A stretch of 64,000 bases of DNA from CAZYBO01 sp964645205. GTDB taxonomy: Bacteria; Pseudomonadota; Alphaproteobacteria; Rickettsiales; SXRF01. Below are positions 41,646 through 50,455 of the stretch, in pieces. Both the position numbers and the translations under genes were made by a program. Location: the NCBI GenBank assembly GCA_964645205.1, contig CAZYBO010000002.1:1-64000 (forward strand), in the 5' to 3' direction. The notes under the pieces were generated by a model. That model worked only from the letters and a program-made list of their open reading frames with translations, was not told the DNA's origin and ran no database searches. Every line of letters begins with the position of its first letter. Position 1 is the first letter of the stretch.

Positions 41646-44534
41646 ATGACTCAGTTCGACCCCTCCACCCCTTTCTTCGCCGGTAACAGCACCTTCATCG
41701 AAGAGCTGTACGAGCGCTACCTGCAAAATCCCCAAGGCGTGGATGCGAGCTGGCGCGAGTTTTTCCGCGAAGCTACCAATGGCGCGGGCGCAGCCGCACG
41801 CGGCGCAAGCTGGGCGCGCGTAAAAACGCAGGTGATCGGGGCAAGGGAAGAAGTCGATGCGAAGCCTGCCGCAGGAAAAGATAAAAAAGCCGCCCCCGCC
41901 GCCTCAACTGCTGATATAGAGAAATTCGCTCACGATTCCATCCGCGCGATCATGATGGTGCGCGCCTACCGCGTGCGCGGGCATCTCATCGCCAACCTCG
42001 ATCCGCTGGGTATCGAAGTCAACGATTACCATCCCGAACTCGACCCGGCGAGCTACGGCTTTACCGAAGCCGACATGGATCGCGAAATTTTCTTGGATGG
42101 TAGCCTCGGCATCCAGAAAGCCAAGCTGCGTGATATTATCTCCATCCTGCGCCAGACCTATTGCGGCAATATCGGCGTGGAATTCATGCATATCCAGTAT
42201 CCCGACCAGAAGGCGTGGATACAAAAACGTTTTGAAGCCGACCGCGGCCGTTTCAGCCTGAGCGCGCAGGATAAAAAGGATACGTGGAAAACGCTGGTGG
42301 AAGTCGAAGCGTTCGAGCAATTCCTGCAAGTGAAATATCCCAGCACTAAACGCTTTTCCGTACAGGGCGGCGACGCCATGCTGCCGGGGTTGGAAGCGGT
42401 TATTCACACTGCGTCGAAGCTCGGCGTGAAGGAAATCGCCATCGGCATGCCGCATCGCGGCCGCATGAACGTGCTCACCACTGTGATGGGCAAGCCCTAT
42501 GCGGAACTGCTTTCGATTTTCCAGGGTAATATCGATTTCCCGGAATGGATCGCTTCGTCCGGCGACGTGAAATACCATCTCGGCACCTCGGTGGATCGTG
42601 ATACGCCGTACGGCAAAATCCACCTCTCGCTGCTGGCCAACCCCTCGCACTTAGAGGCCGTTAACCCGGTGGTCGTCGGCAAAGTGCGCGCGAAACTCGA
42701 TATCTTAGGCGATCTCGAAGATAAAGGCAGCGTCATGGGTGTGATGCTGCACGGCGACGCGGCGTTCTGCGGGCAAGGCTCCGTTCCGGAGGTCTTGTCG
42801 CTGTCGGAACTACGCGGTTACCGCACGGGCGGCACGGTGCATATCATCGTCAACAACCAGATCGGCTTCACCACCAGCCCGAAATATTCGCGCTTTACCC
42901 CCTACCCCACCGACGTGGCGAAAATGGTGCAAGCGCCCATCCTGCACGTCAATGGCGACGACCCGGAAGCGGTCGTCTATGTGTGCAAGCTCGCCGCCGA
43001 GTTCCGTCAGGAATTCAAGCGCGACGTGGTGGTGGATATTTTCTGCTACCGCAAATACGGCCACAACGAATCCGACGAGCCGATGTTCACCCAGCCGATC
43101 ATGTACCGTGAAATCGGCAAGAAACCGCTGCCGGCTGAAATCTATTCCGACCGTCTCGTGAAAGACGGCACGCTCTCGCAGGCCGACGTAGACGCGAAAT
43201 TCGCCGAGTTCCGCCAGTTCTACGAAAAAGAATACGAAGCCGCCAAGAATTTCAAACCCAATAAGGCCGACTGGCTGGAAGGCCAGTGGGCGGGCTATGA
43301 AAAACCCACCGGCGAGCATCCAGCGGGCGATAGCGGCGTGGATGTCAAAACCTTGAAAGATGTAGGCATGGCGCTGGCGAAAGTGCCCACGCACATCAAG
43401 GTCAACAGCAAGATCGTGCGCCAGCTCGAAGCGAAAGCCAAGATGATGGAAAGCGGTACCGGCATCGACTGGGCGATGGGCGAAGCGCTCGCGTTCGGCA
43501 CGTTGCTCAAAGAAGGCCATGGCGTGCGCCTGTCCGGACAGGATTGCGGCCGCGGCACCTTCTCGCACCGCCATTCCGTGCTGGTGGATCAGGAAACGGA
43601 AGAGCGCTATTTGCCGCTGAATAATTTAGGCGGCGAACAAAAGCGTTATGAGGTGATCGATTCTTCGCTATCCGAATTTGCTATCTTGGGATTTGAATAC
43701 GGCTACAGCCTCGGCCTGCCTAATTACCTGACGCTATGGGAGGGGCAGTTCGGTGATTTCGCCAACGGCGCGCAAGTCATCATCGACCAATTCATTTCCT
43801 CTGCCGAAGTGAAATGGCTGCGCATGTCAGGGCTCGTCATGCTGCTGCCGCACGGGTATGAAGGGCAAGGCCCCGAGCACAGCTCGGCGCGCCTCGAGCG
43901 TTATCTGCAACTCTGCGCGGAAGATAACATGCAGGTGGTCAACTGCACCACGCCCGCCAACTATTTCCACGCGCTGCGCCGTCAGCTCAAACGCAAGTTC
44001 CGCAAACCCCTTATCGTCATGACGCCCAAATCGCTGCTGCGCCACAAACTCGCCATATCGACGCTGGCGGATATGGGCAAGGGCACCAGCTTCAAGCGCA
44101 TCATTCCCGAAACGGCGCCGATTGCCAAAGACGACAAAATCCGCCGCGTGATCATTACGTCCGGCAAGGTCTATTACGATTTGTTTGAAGCGCGCGAAGC
44201 GGCGAAGATCGACGACATCGCCATCATCCGCATGGAACAGTACTACCCCTTCCCCGAACGCGAGCTGAAGGCGGAATTGTCCCGTTACAAGAACGCCGAA
44301 ATCGTGTGGTGCCAGGAAGAGCCGAAAAACATGGGTGCATGGACGTTCGTAGTTTCCCGCATCGAGGATGTTCTGGAATCCATAGGTCGCAGCGATCGCG
44401 TGCGCTACACCGGCCGCCCGGAAGCCGCATCACCAGCCGCCGGTTACTACAAAATCCATGAAAAGGAACAGAAGCATCTGGTGGAAGTTGCTTTACAGGC
44501 GGCAATACCCAAGCTAAAAGCGGCTAAAGCATAA
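41646..44534 (+). CDS. sucA: 2-oxoglutarate dehydrogenase E1 component
   Basis: SucA decarboxylates 2-oxoglutarate with thiamine diphosphate. The 962-residue protein has the N-terminal PFFAGNSTFIEELYERYLQNP (E2-binding region), GMPHRGRMNVLTTVMGKP, LHGDAAFCGQGSVPEVLSLSEL for ThDP, RKYGHNESDEPMFTQP, FSHRHSVLVDQETEERYLPLNNL and WCQEEPKNMGAW. AGGAAG precedes the ATG. sucB follows after 21 nt. Confidence 0.97.
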   Translation: MTQFDPSTPFFAGNSTFIEELYERYLQNPQGVDASWREFFREATNGAGAAARGASWARVKTQVIGAREEVDAKPAAGKDKKAAPAASTADIEKFAHDSIRAIMMVRAYRVRGHLIANLDPLGIEVNDYHPELDPASYGFTEADMDREIFLDGSLGIQKAKLRDIISILRQTYCGNIGVEFMHIQYPDQKAWIQKRFEADRGRFSLSAQDKKDTWKTLVEVEAFEQFLQVKYPSTKRFSVQGGDAMLPGLEAVIHTASKLGVKEIAIGMPHRGRMNVLTTVMGKPYAELLSIFQGNIDFPEWIASSGDVKYHLGTSVDRDTPYGKIHLSLLANPSHLEAVNPVVVGKVRAKLDILGDLEDKGSVMGVMLHGDAAFCGQGSVPEVLSLSELRGYRTGGTVHIIVNNQIGFTTSPKYSRFTPYPTDVAKMVQAPILHVNGDDPEAVVYVCKLAAEFRQEFKRDVVVDIFCYRKYGHNESDEPMFTQPIMYREIGKKPLPAEIYSDRLVKDGTLSQADVDAKFAEFRQFYEKEYEAAKNFKPNKADWLEGQWAGYEKPTGEHPAGDSGVDVKTLKDVGMALAKVPTHIKVNSKIVRQLEAKAKMMESGTGIDWAMGEALAFGTLLKEGHGVRLSGQDCGRGTFSHRHSVLVDQETEERYLPLNNLGGEQKRYEVIDSSLSEFAILGFEYGYSLGLPNYLTLWEGQFGDFANGAQVIIDQFISSAEVKWLRMSGLVMLLPHGYEGQGPEHSSARLERYLQLCAEDNMQVVNCTTPANYFHALRRQLKRKFRKPLIVMTPKSLLRHKLAISTLADMGKGTSFKRIIPETAPIAKDDKIRRVIITSGKVYYDLFEAREAAKIDDIAIIRMEQYYPFPERELKAELSRYKNAEIVWCQEEPKNMGAWTFVVSRIEDVLESIGRSDRVRYTGRPEAASPAAGYYKIHEKEQKHLVEVALQAAIPKLKAAKA

Positions 44535-44555
44535 TCTTCTCAAACAGGAGCTGTC

Positions 44556-45725
44556 ATGGCTGGTGAAATTGTTGTCCCCTCGCTCGGTGAATCCGTTACG
44601 GAAGCTACCGTTGCGAAATGGTTCAAGAAAGTGGGCGATTCCGTCGCCGCCGACGAACCGTTGGTCGAACTCGAAACCGACAAAGTGACGATGGAAGTCA
44701 ACGCGCCTGCTTCCGGTGCGCTGAAAGACATCAAGATCGGCGAAGGCAAGACCGTCAATGTCGGCGCCGTGCTCGGCCTGATCGAAGTCGGCGCTGCCGG
44801 TGCGAAAAGCGCTGCGCCAGCACCTGCCGCCAAAGCCGCACCTGCCCCGGTTGCCGCTGCTGCCAGCGCGCCGCAGAACCCGCCTTCCGTGCGCAAGCTG
44901 TTGGAAGAAACCGGCATCAACCCCGCCACCGTTCCCGCCACCGGTAAAGACGGCCGCCTGACCAAGGGCGACGTGCTGGCCGCGCAGAGCGCGCCCGCTC
45001 CTGCCGCCCGCGCCGCATCGGGTTCGCGCAGCGAAGAGCGCGTGAAAATGTCGAAACTGCGCCAGGTCATCGCCAAGCGCCTCAAGGATTCGCAGAACAC
45101 CGCTGCCATCCTTACCACCTTCAACGAAATCGACATGACCAACGTCATTGCCCTGCGCAATGAATACAAGGACGCGTTTGAAAAGCGCCACGGCGTGAAG
45201 CTCGGCTTCATGGGTTTCTTCCTCAAAGCGGCGATCAACGCGCTGAAGGAAATCCCTGCCGTCAACGCCACCATCGAAGGCGACGAGCTGGTCTACAAGA
45301 ATTATTATGACATCGGCGTGGCCGTAGGCACCGAGCAGGGCTTGGTCGTTCCGGTCATCCGCGACGCCGACCAATTGTCGCTCGCCGACGTGGAAAAAGA
45401 ACTCGCACGGCTTGCCACCAAAGCCCGCGAGGGCACGCTGGCGATGAGCGATTTGCAGGGCGGCACGTTCACCGTGTCCAACGGCGGCGTGTACGGCTCG
45501 CTCATGTCCACCCCCATCATCAACCCGCCGCAATCGGGTATCTTGGGCATGCACAAAACCGAAGAGCGCCCCGTGGCGATCAAAGGCCAAGTGGTCATCC
45601 GCCCCATGATGTATGTGGCGCTGTCGTACGATCACCGCATCATCGACGGCAAGGAATCGGTGACTTTCCTCGTGCGCGTGAAAGAAGCGATCGAAGATCC
45701 GCGCCGCCTGCTGCTCGGACTCTAA
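44556..45725 (+). CDS. sucB: Dihydrolipoamide succinyltransferase (E2)
   Basis: The 389-residue E2 core has one lipoyl domain (residues 1-76, lipoylated Lys in LETDKVTMEV), an Ala/Pro-rich linker, the subunit-binding domain (NPPSVRKLLEETGINP...GRLTKGDVLA) and the acyltransferase domain ending with the catalytic SYDHRIIDGKESVTFL. It passes succinyl groups to CoA within the 2-oxoglutarate dehydrogenase complex. AGGAG precedes the ATG. Confidence 0.97.
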   Translation: MAGEIVVPSLGESVTEATVAKWFKKVGDSVAADEPLVELETDKVTMEVNAPASGALKDIKIGEGKTVNVGAVLGLIEVGAAGAKSAAPAPAAKAAPAPVAAAASAPQNPPSVRKLLEETGINPATVPATGKDGRLTKGDVLAAQSAPAPAARAASGSRSEERVKMSKLRQVIAKRLKDSQNTAAILTTFNEIDMTNVIALRNEYKDAFEKRHGVKLGFMGFFLKAAINALKEIPAVNATIEGDELVYKNYYDIGVAVGTEQGLVVPVIRDADQLSLADVEKELARLATKAREGTLAMSDLQGGTFTVSNGGVYGSLMSTPIINPPQSGILGMHKTEERPVAIKGQVVIRPMMYVALSYDHRIIDGKESVTFLVRVKEAIEDPRRLLLGL

Positions 45726-45740
45726 GAAACAGGCACCGTC

Positions 45741-45995
45741 ATGGGTCTCCGCCTGCGCAAAATCTTCAAGCTCGCTCCCGGTATCCGGCTTAACGTAAGC
45801 AAAAGCGGCGGTAGCGTATCGTTCGGCGGCAAAGGCTTCACGGTGAATCTGGGAAAAGACGGAACGCGCGGCACGGTAGGCTTGCCTGGCAGCGGGATTT
45901 CCTATTCCGGCTATAAGCGCAGGGAAACGAAATCCGGCTGGCTGTGGACATTGCTGCTTATCGGCGCGGCGCTTGCGCTTTATTATTATCGCTAA
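45741..45995 (+). CDS. DUF4236-type small membrane protein between sucB and lpdA
   Basis: The 84-residue protein matches the DUF4236 pattern (MGLRLRKIFKLAPGIRLNVSKSGGSVSFGGKGFTVNLGKDGTRGTVGLPGSGISYSG) followed by one C-terminal membrane helix (about residues 66-81). The function of the family is unknown. It is 15 nt from both neighbours and is translated within the 2-oxoglutarate dehydrogenase transcript. Confidence 0.85.
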   Translation: MGLRLRKIFKLAPGIRLNVSKSGGSVSFGGKGFTVNLGKDGTRGTVGLPGSGISYSGYKRRETKSGWLWTLLLIGAALALYYYR

Positions 45996-46010
45996 CATCT
46001 AAGGATTTTT

Positions 46011-47405
46011 ATGAGTGCAGATCAGTTTGACCTTGTTGTCATCGGCGGCGGCCCCGGCGGGTATGTGGCGGCGATCCGCGCAGCACAGCTCGGCATGAAC
46101 GTCGCCTGCGTGGAAATGCGCGGCGCGCTCGGCGGCACCTGCCTGAACGTGGGCTGCATTCCCTCCAAGGCGCTGCTCGATTCTTCGGAAAAATTTGAAG
46201 AGGCCAGCAAGCATTTCGCCGAACACGGCATCAATACCAAAGTATCACTGGATTTGAAAACCATGCTCGCGCGCAAGGACAAGGTCGTCCTCGACCTCAC
46301 CAAAGGCATCGAAGGCTTGTTCAAGAAAAACAAGGTTACCTACATCGTCGGCAAGGGCGCAATCAAGGGCGCGGGCGAAGTGATCGTAAACGGAAAAGAC
46401 GTACTCAAAACCAAACGCATCCTGATCGCCACCGGCTCGGACGTGATGAAACTGCCGGGCGTCGATGTCGATGAAAAGAAGATCGTATCGTCCACCGGCG
46501 CCTTGTCGCTGGAATCCGTGCCCGGCCATCTGGTCGTGGTCGGCGGCGGCGTGATCGGGCTGGAATTAGGCTCAGTATGGCGCAGGCTCGGCGCGAAAGT
46601 GACCGTGGTGGAATATATGGATCGCATCGGCGGGCCGATGGATGTGGAAGTGGCCAAACAATTCCAGCGCGTACTCGAAAAGCAGGGCATGGAATTCAAG
46701 CTGGGCGCGAAAGTAGTCGCCGCCGATGCCAAGGGCAAGGGCGTGACGCTTTCCATCGAACCTGCCAAGGGCGGCGCGAAAGAAACGCTCGCTGCCGACG
46801 TGGTGCTGGTGTCGATCGGCCGCAAACCCTATATTGACGGGCTGGGCTTAGATAAGATCGGCGTGCATCTTGACAGCCGCGGCCGCGTGGCGGTGGACGC
46901 GCATTTTGAAACCAACGTGAAGGGCATCTACGCCATCGGCGACGTGATCGCAGGCGCCATGCTTGCGCACAAGGCCGAAGACGAAGGCGTCGCAGTCGCC
47001 GAAATCATGGCCGGGCAGAAAGGCCACGTCTATTACGAAGGCATCCCGAGCGTCGTCTACACATGGCCGGAAATCGCTTCCGTAGGCAAGACGGAAGAAG
47101 AAGCCAAAGACGTGGGCATCGCCTATAAGGTCGGCAAATTCCCCTTCATGGCCAACAGCCGAGGCCGTGCGGTCGGGCAAACGGACGGGTTCGTGAAAAT
47201 CCTCGCCGACGCCAAAACCGACCGTATCTTAGGCGTCCACATCATCGGCCCCGACGCGGGCACGCTGATCGCCGAAGCCGCGCTCGCCATGGAATACGGC
47301 GCATCGTCCGAGGATTTAGCCCGCACCTGCCACGCGCACCCCACGCTGAACGAGGCGGTGAAGGAAGCGGCGCTGGCGGTATTGGGACGCGCTATTCACA
47401 TCTAA
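46011..47405 (+). CDS. lpdA: Dihydrolipoamide dehydrogenase (E3)
   Basis: The 464-residue flavoprotein reoxidises dihydrolipoamide. It has the FAD loop VVIGGGPGGYVAAIRAAQLG, the redox disulfide GGTCLNVGCIPSKALL, the NAD loop VVVGGGVIGLELGSVWRRLG, GIYAIGDVIAGAMLAHKAEDEG and the C-terminal CHAHPTLNEAVKEAAL with the His-Glu pair. AAGGA stands just before the ATG. Confidence 0.97.
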   Translation: MSADQFDLVVIGGGPGGYVAAIRAAQLGMNVACVEMRGALGGTCLNVGCIPSKALLDSSEKFEEASKHFAEHGINTKVSLDLKTMLARKDKVVLDLTKGIEGLFKKNKVTYIVGKGAIKGAGEVIVNGKDVLKTKRILIATGSDVMKLPGVDVDEKKIVSSTGALSLESVPGHLVVVGGGVIGLELGSVWRRLGAKVTVVEYMDRIGGPMDVEVAKQFQRVLEKQGMEFKLGAKVVAADAKGKGVTLSIEPAKGGAKETLAADVVLVSIGRKPYIDGLGLDKIGVHLDSRGRVAVDAHFETNVKGIYAIGDVIAGAMLAHKAEDEGVAVAEIMAGQKGHVYYEGIPSVVYTWPEIASVGKTEEEAKDVGIAYKVGKFPFMANSRGRAVGQTDGFVKILADAKTDRILGVHIIGPDAGTLIAEAALAMEYGASSEDLARTCHAHPTLNEAVKEAALAVLGRAIHI

Positions 47406-47408
47406 TCC

Positions 47409-47451
47409 CCGTCATTTTAAACCCTTATCCCGGCCTGCGCCGGGATGACGG
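47409..47451. repeat. REP-like palindrome after lpdA
   Basis: A perfect 8-bp stem with tetraloop (ATCCCGGC-CTGC-GCCGGGAT, 47427-47446) lies within outer arms CCGTCAT (47409-47415) and ATGACGG (47445-47451). The core CCGGCCTGCGCCGG is the same as in the repeat at 7320-7391. It may also slow transcription out of the TCA block, although no T run follows. Confidence 0.75.
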
Positions 47452-47487
47452 CTAAATATTGAAAAAACAGACAAAACATCCCCACCT

Positions 47488-47517
47488 CTTGCATATTGAC
47501 ATCAAAACCCCTATAAT
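47488..47517 (+). promoter_or_regulatory. rpoH promoter matching both sigma-70 and RpoH consensus
   Basis: TTGCAT (47489-47494), a 17-nt spacer and TATAAT (47512-47517) form a good housekeeping promoter. The same bases read CTTG (47488-47491), 18 nt, CCTATAAT, close to the alphaproteobacterial heat-shock consensus CTTG-N17/18-CYTAT. Transcription would start about 18 nt before the rpoH ATG. Confidence 0.6.
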
Positions 47518-47541
47518 ACTTTCCCTGAAAAGGTGAAAGCC

Positions 47542-48423
47542 ATGACCCAGACCCAAACAAAAGCCCTCGCATTGCCTGTCTCGCTATCGCCGCAGGACGG
47601 GCTGCGCCGTTACTTGCAGGAGATCGCCAAGTTCCCGATGCTGGAGCCGAAGGAAGAAGTCGCGCTGTCGAAGCGTTGGCTGGAACATGGCGACGTGGCC
47701 GCAGCGCACCGCCTTGTCACCTCGCATTTACGCCTTGTCGCCAAGATCGCGTTCCGCTACCGCGGCTACGGCCTGCCGGTGGGCGAGCTGATCGCCGAGG
47801 GCAATATCGGCATGATGCAGGCGGTCAAAAAATTCGATCCCGATAAGGGATTCCGCCTTTCCACCTATGCCATCTGGTGGATCAAGGCCGCCATTCAGGA
47901 ATATATTCTGCGCTCGTGGTCGCTGGTGAAAATCGGCTCCAGTGCCGCGCAAAAGCGCCTGTTCTTTAATCTGCGTAAGCTGAAAAAGCAAATCGGCGCG
48001 GTGCATGAGCGGGGACTGAGCGACCAGCAGGCCGCCGACCTCGCGCGCATGCTCGACGTATCGAGCGAAGACGTGATCGACATGGATCAACGCATGACCG
48101 CGTCCGATGTATATCTCAACAGCACGGTCTCGGCCGATGGCGACGAAGAGAAGATCAATTTCCTCGTCGAGCCTTCCGCCAATCAGGAAACCTTGCTTTC
48201 GGAACGTCAGGAACGTAGCGGCAGGCAGGCGTTGCTCAGCGACGCGTTATCGAAACTTTCGCCGCGCGAGCGCGAAATCATCGAACGCCGCCGCTTGAAG
48301 GACGAACCGGATACGCTGGAAGAACTAAGCCAGGTCTACGGTATTTCCCGCGAGCGCGTGCGCCAGATCGAGGTGCGCGCTTTCGAGAAGCTGCAAAAAG
48401 ACATGATGGCGTCGGCCGCGTGA
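47542..48423 (+). CDS. rpoH: RNA polymerase sigma-32 (heat shock) factor
   Basis: The 293-residue sigma factor has region 2 (LVTSHLRLVAKIAFRYRGYGLPVGELIAEGNIGMMQAVKKFDP), the -10 recognition helix (STYAIWWIKAAIQEYILRSWSLVK), the RpoH box (AQKRLFFNLRKLKK) and region 4 (LSPREREIIERRRLKDEP...YGISRERVRQIEVRAFEKL). I choose the ATG at 47542, preceded by AAAAGGTG, over the in-frame GTG 9 nt upstream. The stop overlaps the next GTG start. Confidence 0.96.
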   Translation: MTQTQTKALALPVSLSPQDGLRRYLQEIAKFPMLEPKEEVALSKRWLEHGDVAAAHRLVTSHLRLVAKIAFRYRGYGLPVGELIAEGNIGMMQAVKKFDPDKGFRLSTYAIWWIKAAIQEYILRSWSLVKIGSSAAQKRLFFNLRKLKKQIGAVHERGLSDQQAADLARMLDVSSEDVIDMDQRMTASDVYLNSTVSADGDEEKINFLVEPSANQETLLSERQERSGRQALLSDALSKLSPREREIIERRRLKDEPDTLEELSQVYGISRERVRQIEVRAFEKLQKDMMASAA

Positions 48424-48956
48424 TCTTGCAATCCCTCAAACAGCTTTTCACGCCCGAACCGCTTAAGGAAGAAGCGCACCGTGCGTATGTCGCGCTGGTG
48501 AACCAGTCGCGCAAGCCGTGGTTCTACCAGTCGCAGCGCGTTGCCGATACGGTGGACGGGCGTTTCGACGTTATCGTGGTGCATATGTTCCTGCTCATGC
48601 ACCGGCTTGAGGCCGAGCAGAGCGAGGAAGCCGGGCAGTTCAGCCGCGCGCTGGCGGAAGTGTTTTTCGCCGACATGGATCGTTCCCTGCGCGAGATGGG
48701 TTCCACCGATACGGGCGTGGGCATGCGCGTGAAGAAAATGGCGCAGGCCTTTTACGGTCGCATCAAACACTATGAGGAAAGCCTTGAAGACATTGACGCG
48801 CTCAAGGCATGTATCGTGCGTAACCTTTACCGCGGCAGCGACCCCGGCGAGGACGCAGTGCAGGCGGTTGCGGCGTATATTTCGCGCAACATCATTTCCC
48901 TGCGCGAGCAACCTGCGATGTCGCTGCTCGGCGGTATTGTCGTATTCCTAGACTGA
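48420..48956 (+). CDS. Ubiquinol-cytochrome c chaperone family protein (Cbp3-like)
   Basis: The 178-residue protein matches the family of bc1-complex assembly chaperones: EEAHRAYVALVNQSRKPWFYQSQRVADTVDGRFDVIVVHMFLLMHRL and SLREMGSTDTGVGMRVKKMAQAFYGRIKHYE. Mitochondrial Cbp3 helps cytochrome b maturation. The start is GTG, overlapping the rpoH stop (GTGA). The 3' end overlaps the convergent unknown gene by 9 nt. Confidence 0.9.
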   Translation: MILQSLKQLFTPEPLKEEAHRAYVALVNQSRKPWFYQSQRVADTVDGRFDVIVVHMFLLMHRLEAEQSEEAGQFSRALAEVFFADMDRSLREMGSTDTGVGMRVKKMAQAFYGRIKHYEESLEDIDALKACIVRNLYRGSDPGEDAVQAVAAYISRNIISLREQPAMSLLGGIVVFLD

Positions 48957-49676
48957 GTCTTCCACCCCGATAGTTTCCGCATTGCTGCGTGTGGCAACGG
49001 CGGCATAGACGCTGGCTACGAAGCGCGGCGTTTGCACAGGCGCAGTGCTGTTGCCGCCGCTGGTTTTCGCGCGCGGTGCAGGCGTTTCCGACACGCTGCC
49101 GCGTTGCGCAGCGGCGCGTGGCGCCGGTGCATTTGCATTCGCGGCGGCTTGCGCGGACTGCCCTGCCCTTGCAGCGGTTTGCAGCGGTTCCTGTGCTATA
49201 GGTGCGGGCTTCGCCGCTTTTTCCTGCTGCAGGAGGCGCGTAAACAGGCTTGACGGTTCCGGCTCCGGCAGCGTCGCGTAGCTCGGCTTGTATTTCACGC
49301 TGCTGAACGAAACCAGTTTTTCATATTCCACCATGATGCCGCGCAGCGTCGTGCCCGGCGGCGAATCTTGTCCCAGCATCTGCGCAAATACGGTGGTCTG
49401 GCTGCTGGCGCTGAGCGGCGCGGGTGCGCTGCTTAGCATGGCGGGCAACGCACCGCCTGCGGAATTCACGACGGGCAATACCGCCTGTTGCGGCTGGGCT
49501 TGCGTGACGGCGGCACCGCCGTTGCCTCTTGCGTTATTATTGACTTGTGCGATAGAAACGGAGGGAGCTACATTGTCGTGCGGCACGCGCAACGCATTCG
49601 TACCGGGCAACGGAGTTGCTATCAGGTTGTTGTGTGCGGGCGTAAATGCCGGCGTGCTGCTGATCGTGGGTACCAT
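48948..49676 (-). CDS. Hypothetical low-complexity protein
   Basis: The 242-residue protein is rich in Ala, Pro, Ser, Asn and Gln, with no signal peptide or membrane helix. Only the middle (TTLRGIMVEYEKLVSFSSVKYKPSYATLPEPEPSSLFTRLLQQEK) looks folded. The composition is that of a disordered or linker protein. I recognise no family. It is transcribed away from the sco gene and converges on the cytochrome chaperone gene. Confidence 0.5.
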   Translation of the reverse strand: MVPTISSTPAFTPAHNNLIATPLPGTNALRVPHDNVAPSVSIAQVNNNARGNGGAAVTQAQPQQAVLPVVNSAGGALPAMLSSAPAPLSASSQTTVFAQMLGQDSPPGTTLRGIMVEYEKLVSFSSVKYKPSYATLPEPEPSSLFTRLLQQEKAAKPAPIAQEPLQTAARAGQSAQAAANANAPAPRAAAQRGSVSETPAPRAKTSGGNSTAPVQTPRFVASVYAAVATRSNAETIGVEDSV

Positions 49677-49832
49677 GGGCGAATACTCTACCTGAGCCTA
49701 TGGGTAAACTATACTCCCGGCAGGGGCAAAAGTCAACGCATGGTAACATTTAAGTCTATGAAATTATTACTAAATACCATATAAACCCCTATCCCGCCTT
49801 TTTGTTCGCAACCCATCAATAGATTGAAATAT

Positions 49833-50453
49833 ATGAGAAAAATACTTCTGGCGCTGATCATCATCCTAAGCGGCTTTGCGGGTCTGCAGCTCTGGCTCAC
49901 ACAGGGCAGCCAAAGCGCCCTGCCCCCCGCCGCACAGCAAGCCGATGTCGGCGGCGCGTTTTCACTTACCGATCAAGACGGAAAACCGGTTACCGACGCC
50001 GATTTCCGTGGCCGCGTGATGCTGGTGTTTTTCGGCTTCACCCACTGCCCGGACATCTGCCCGGTGACGGTGGCATCGCTGGCTTCCGCGCTGGAAATGC
50101 TCGGCGAACAGGCGAGTGCGGTAGCGCCTATTTTCATCACGGTCGATCCTGCGCGCGACACGCCGGAAGTGATAAAAACCTATCTCGGCAATGCCGACAG
50201 CCGCATCATCGGGCTGACCGGCACGGAAGAGCAGATCACGCAAGCCGCTGCCGCCTACAAAGCCTATTTCTCCGCGCCAGAACCTGCCGAGCATGAGCAC
50301 GGCGAGGAAGGCGGGCATGAAGAGCCGGAAGCCACGGTCGATCATTCCGGGTTCGTGTATCTTATGGGCAAGGACGGGAAATATATCCGCCATTTTTCCT
50401 ATGACGTGCCTGCCGCCGATCTCGCCGATGCTGTCAGGAAGGTTCTGGAATAG
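49833..50453 (+). CDS. SCO1/SenC-family copper chaperone with His/Glu-rich insert
   Basis: From the ATG at 49833 the 206-residue protein has an N-terminal membrane anchor, a thioredoxin-like fold, the copper motif CPDIC (Cys72, Cys76) and the ligand His171 in DHSGFVYLM. It delivers copper to the CuA site of cytochrome c oxidase. Residues about 149-166 (PEPAEHEHGEEGGHEEPE) form an extra His/Glu-rich loop just before the ligand His. An in-frame TTG 9 nt upstream is an alternative start; neither has a clear Shine-Dalgarno sequence. gmk follows after 2 nt. Confidence 0.92.
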   Translation: MRKILLALIIILSGFAGLQLWLTQGSQSALPPAAQQADVGGAFSLTDQDGKPVTDADFRGRVMLVFFGFTHCPDICPVTVASLASALEMLGEQASAVAPIFITVDPARDTPEVIKTYLGNADSRIIGLTGTEEQITQAAAAYKAYFSAPEPAEHEHGEEGGHEEPEATVDHSGFVYLMGKDGKYIRHFSYDVPAADLADAVRKVLE

Positions 50454-50455
50454 CC

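Noticed and set aside
47496..47517. TTGACA and TATAAT as rpoH promoter hexamers
   Set aside because: Their spacer is only 10 nt. The TTGCAT at 47489 gives the proper 17-nt spacing.
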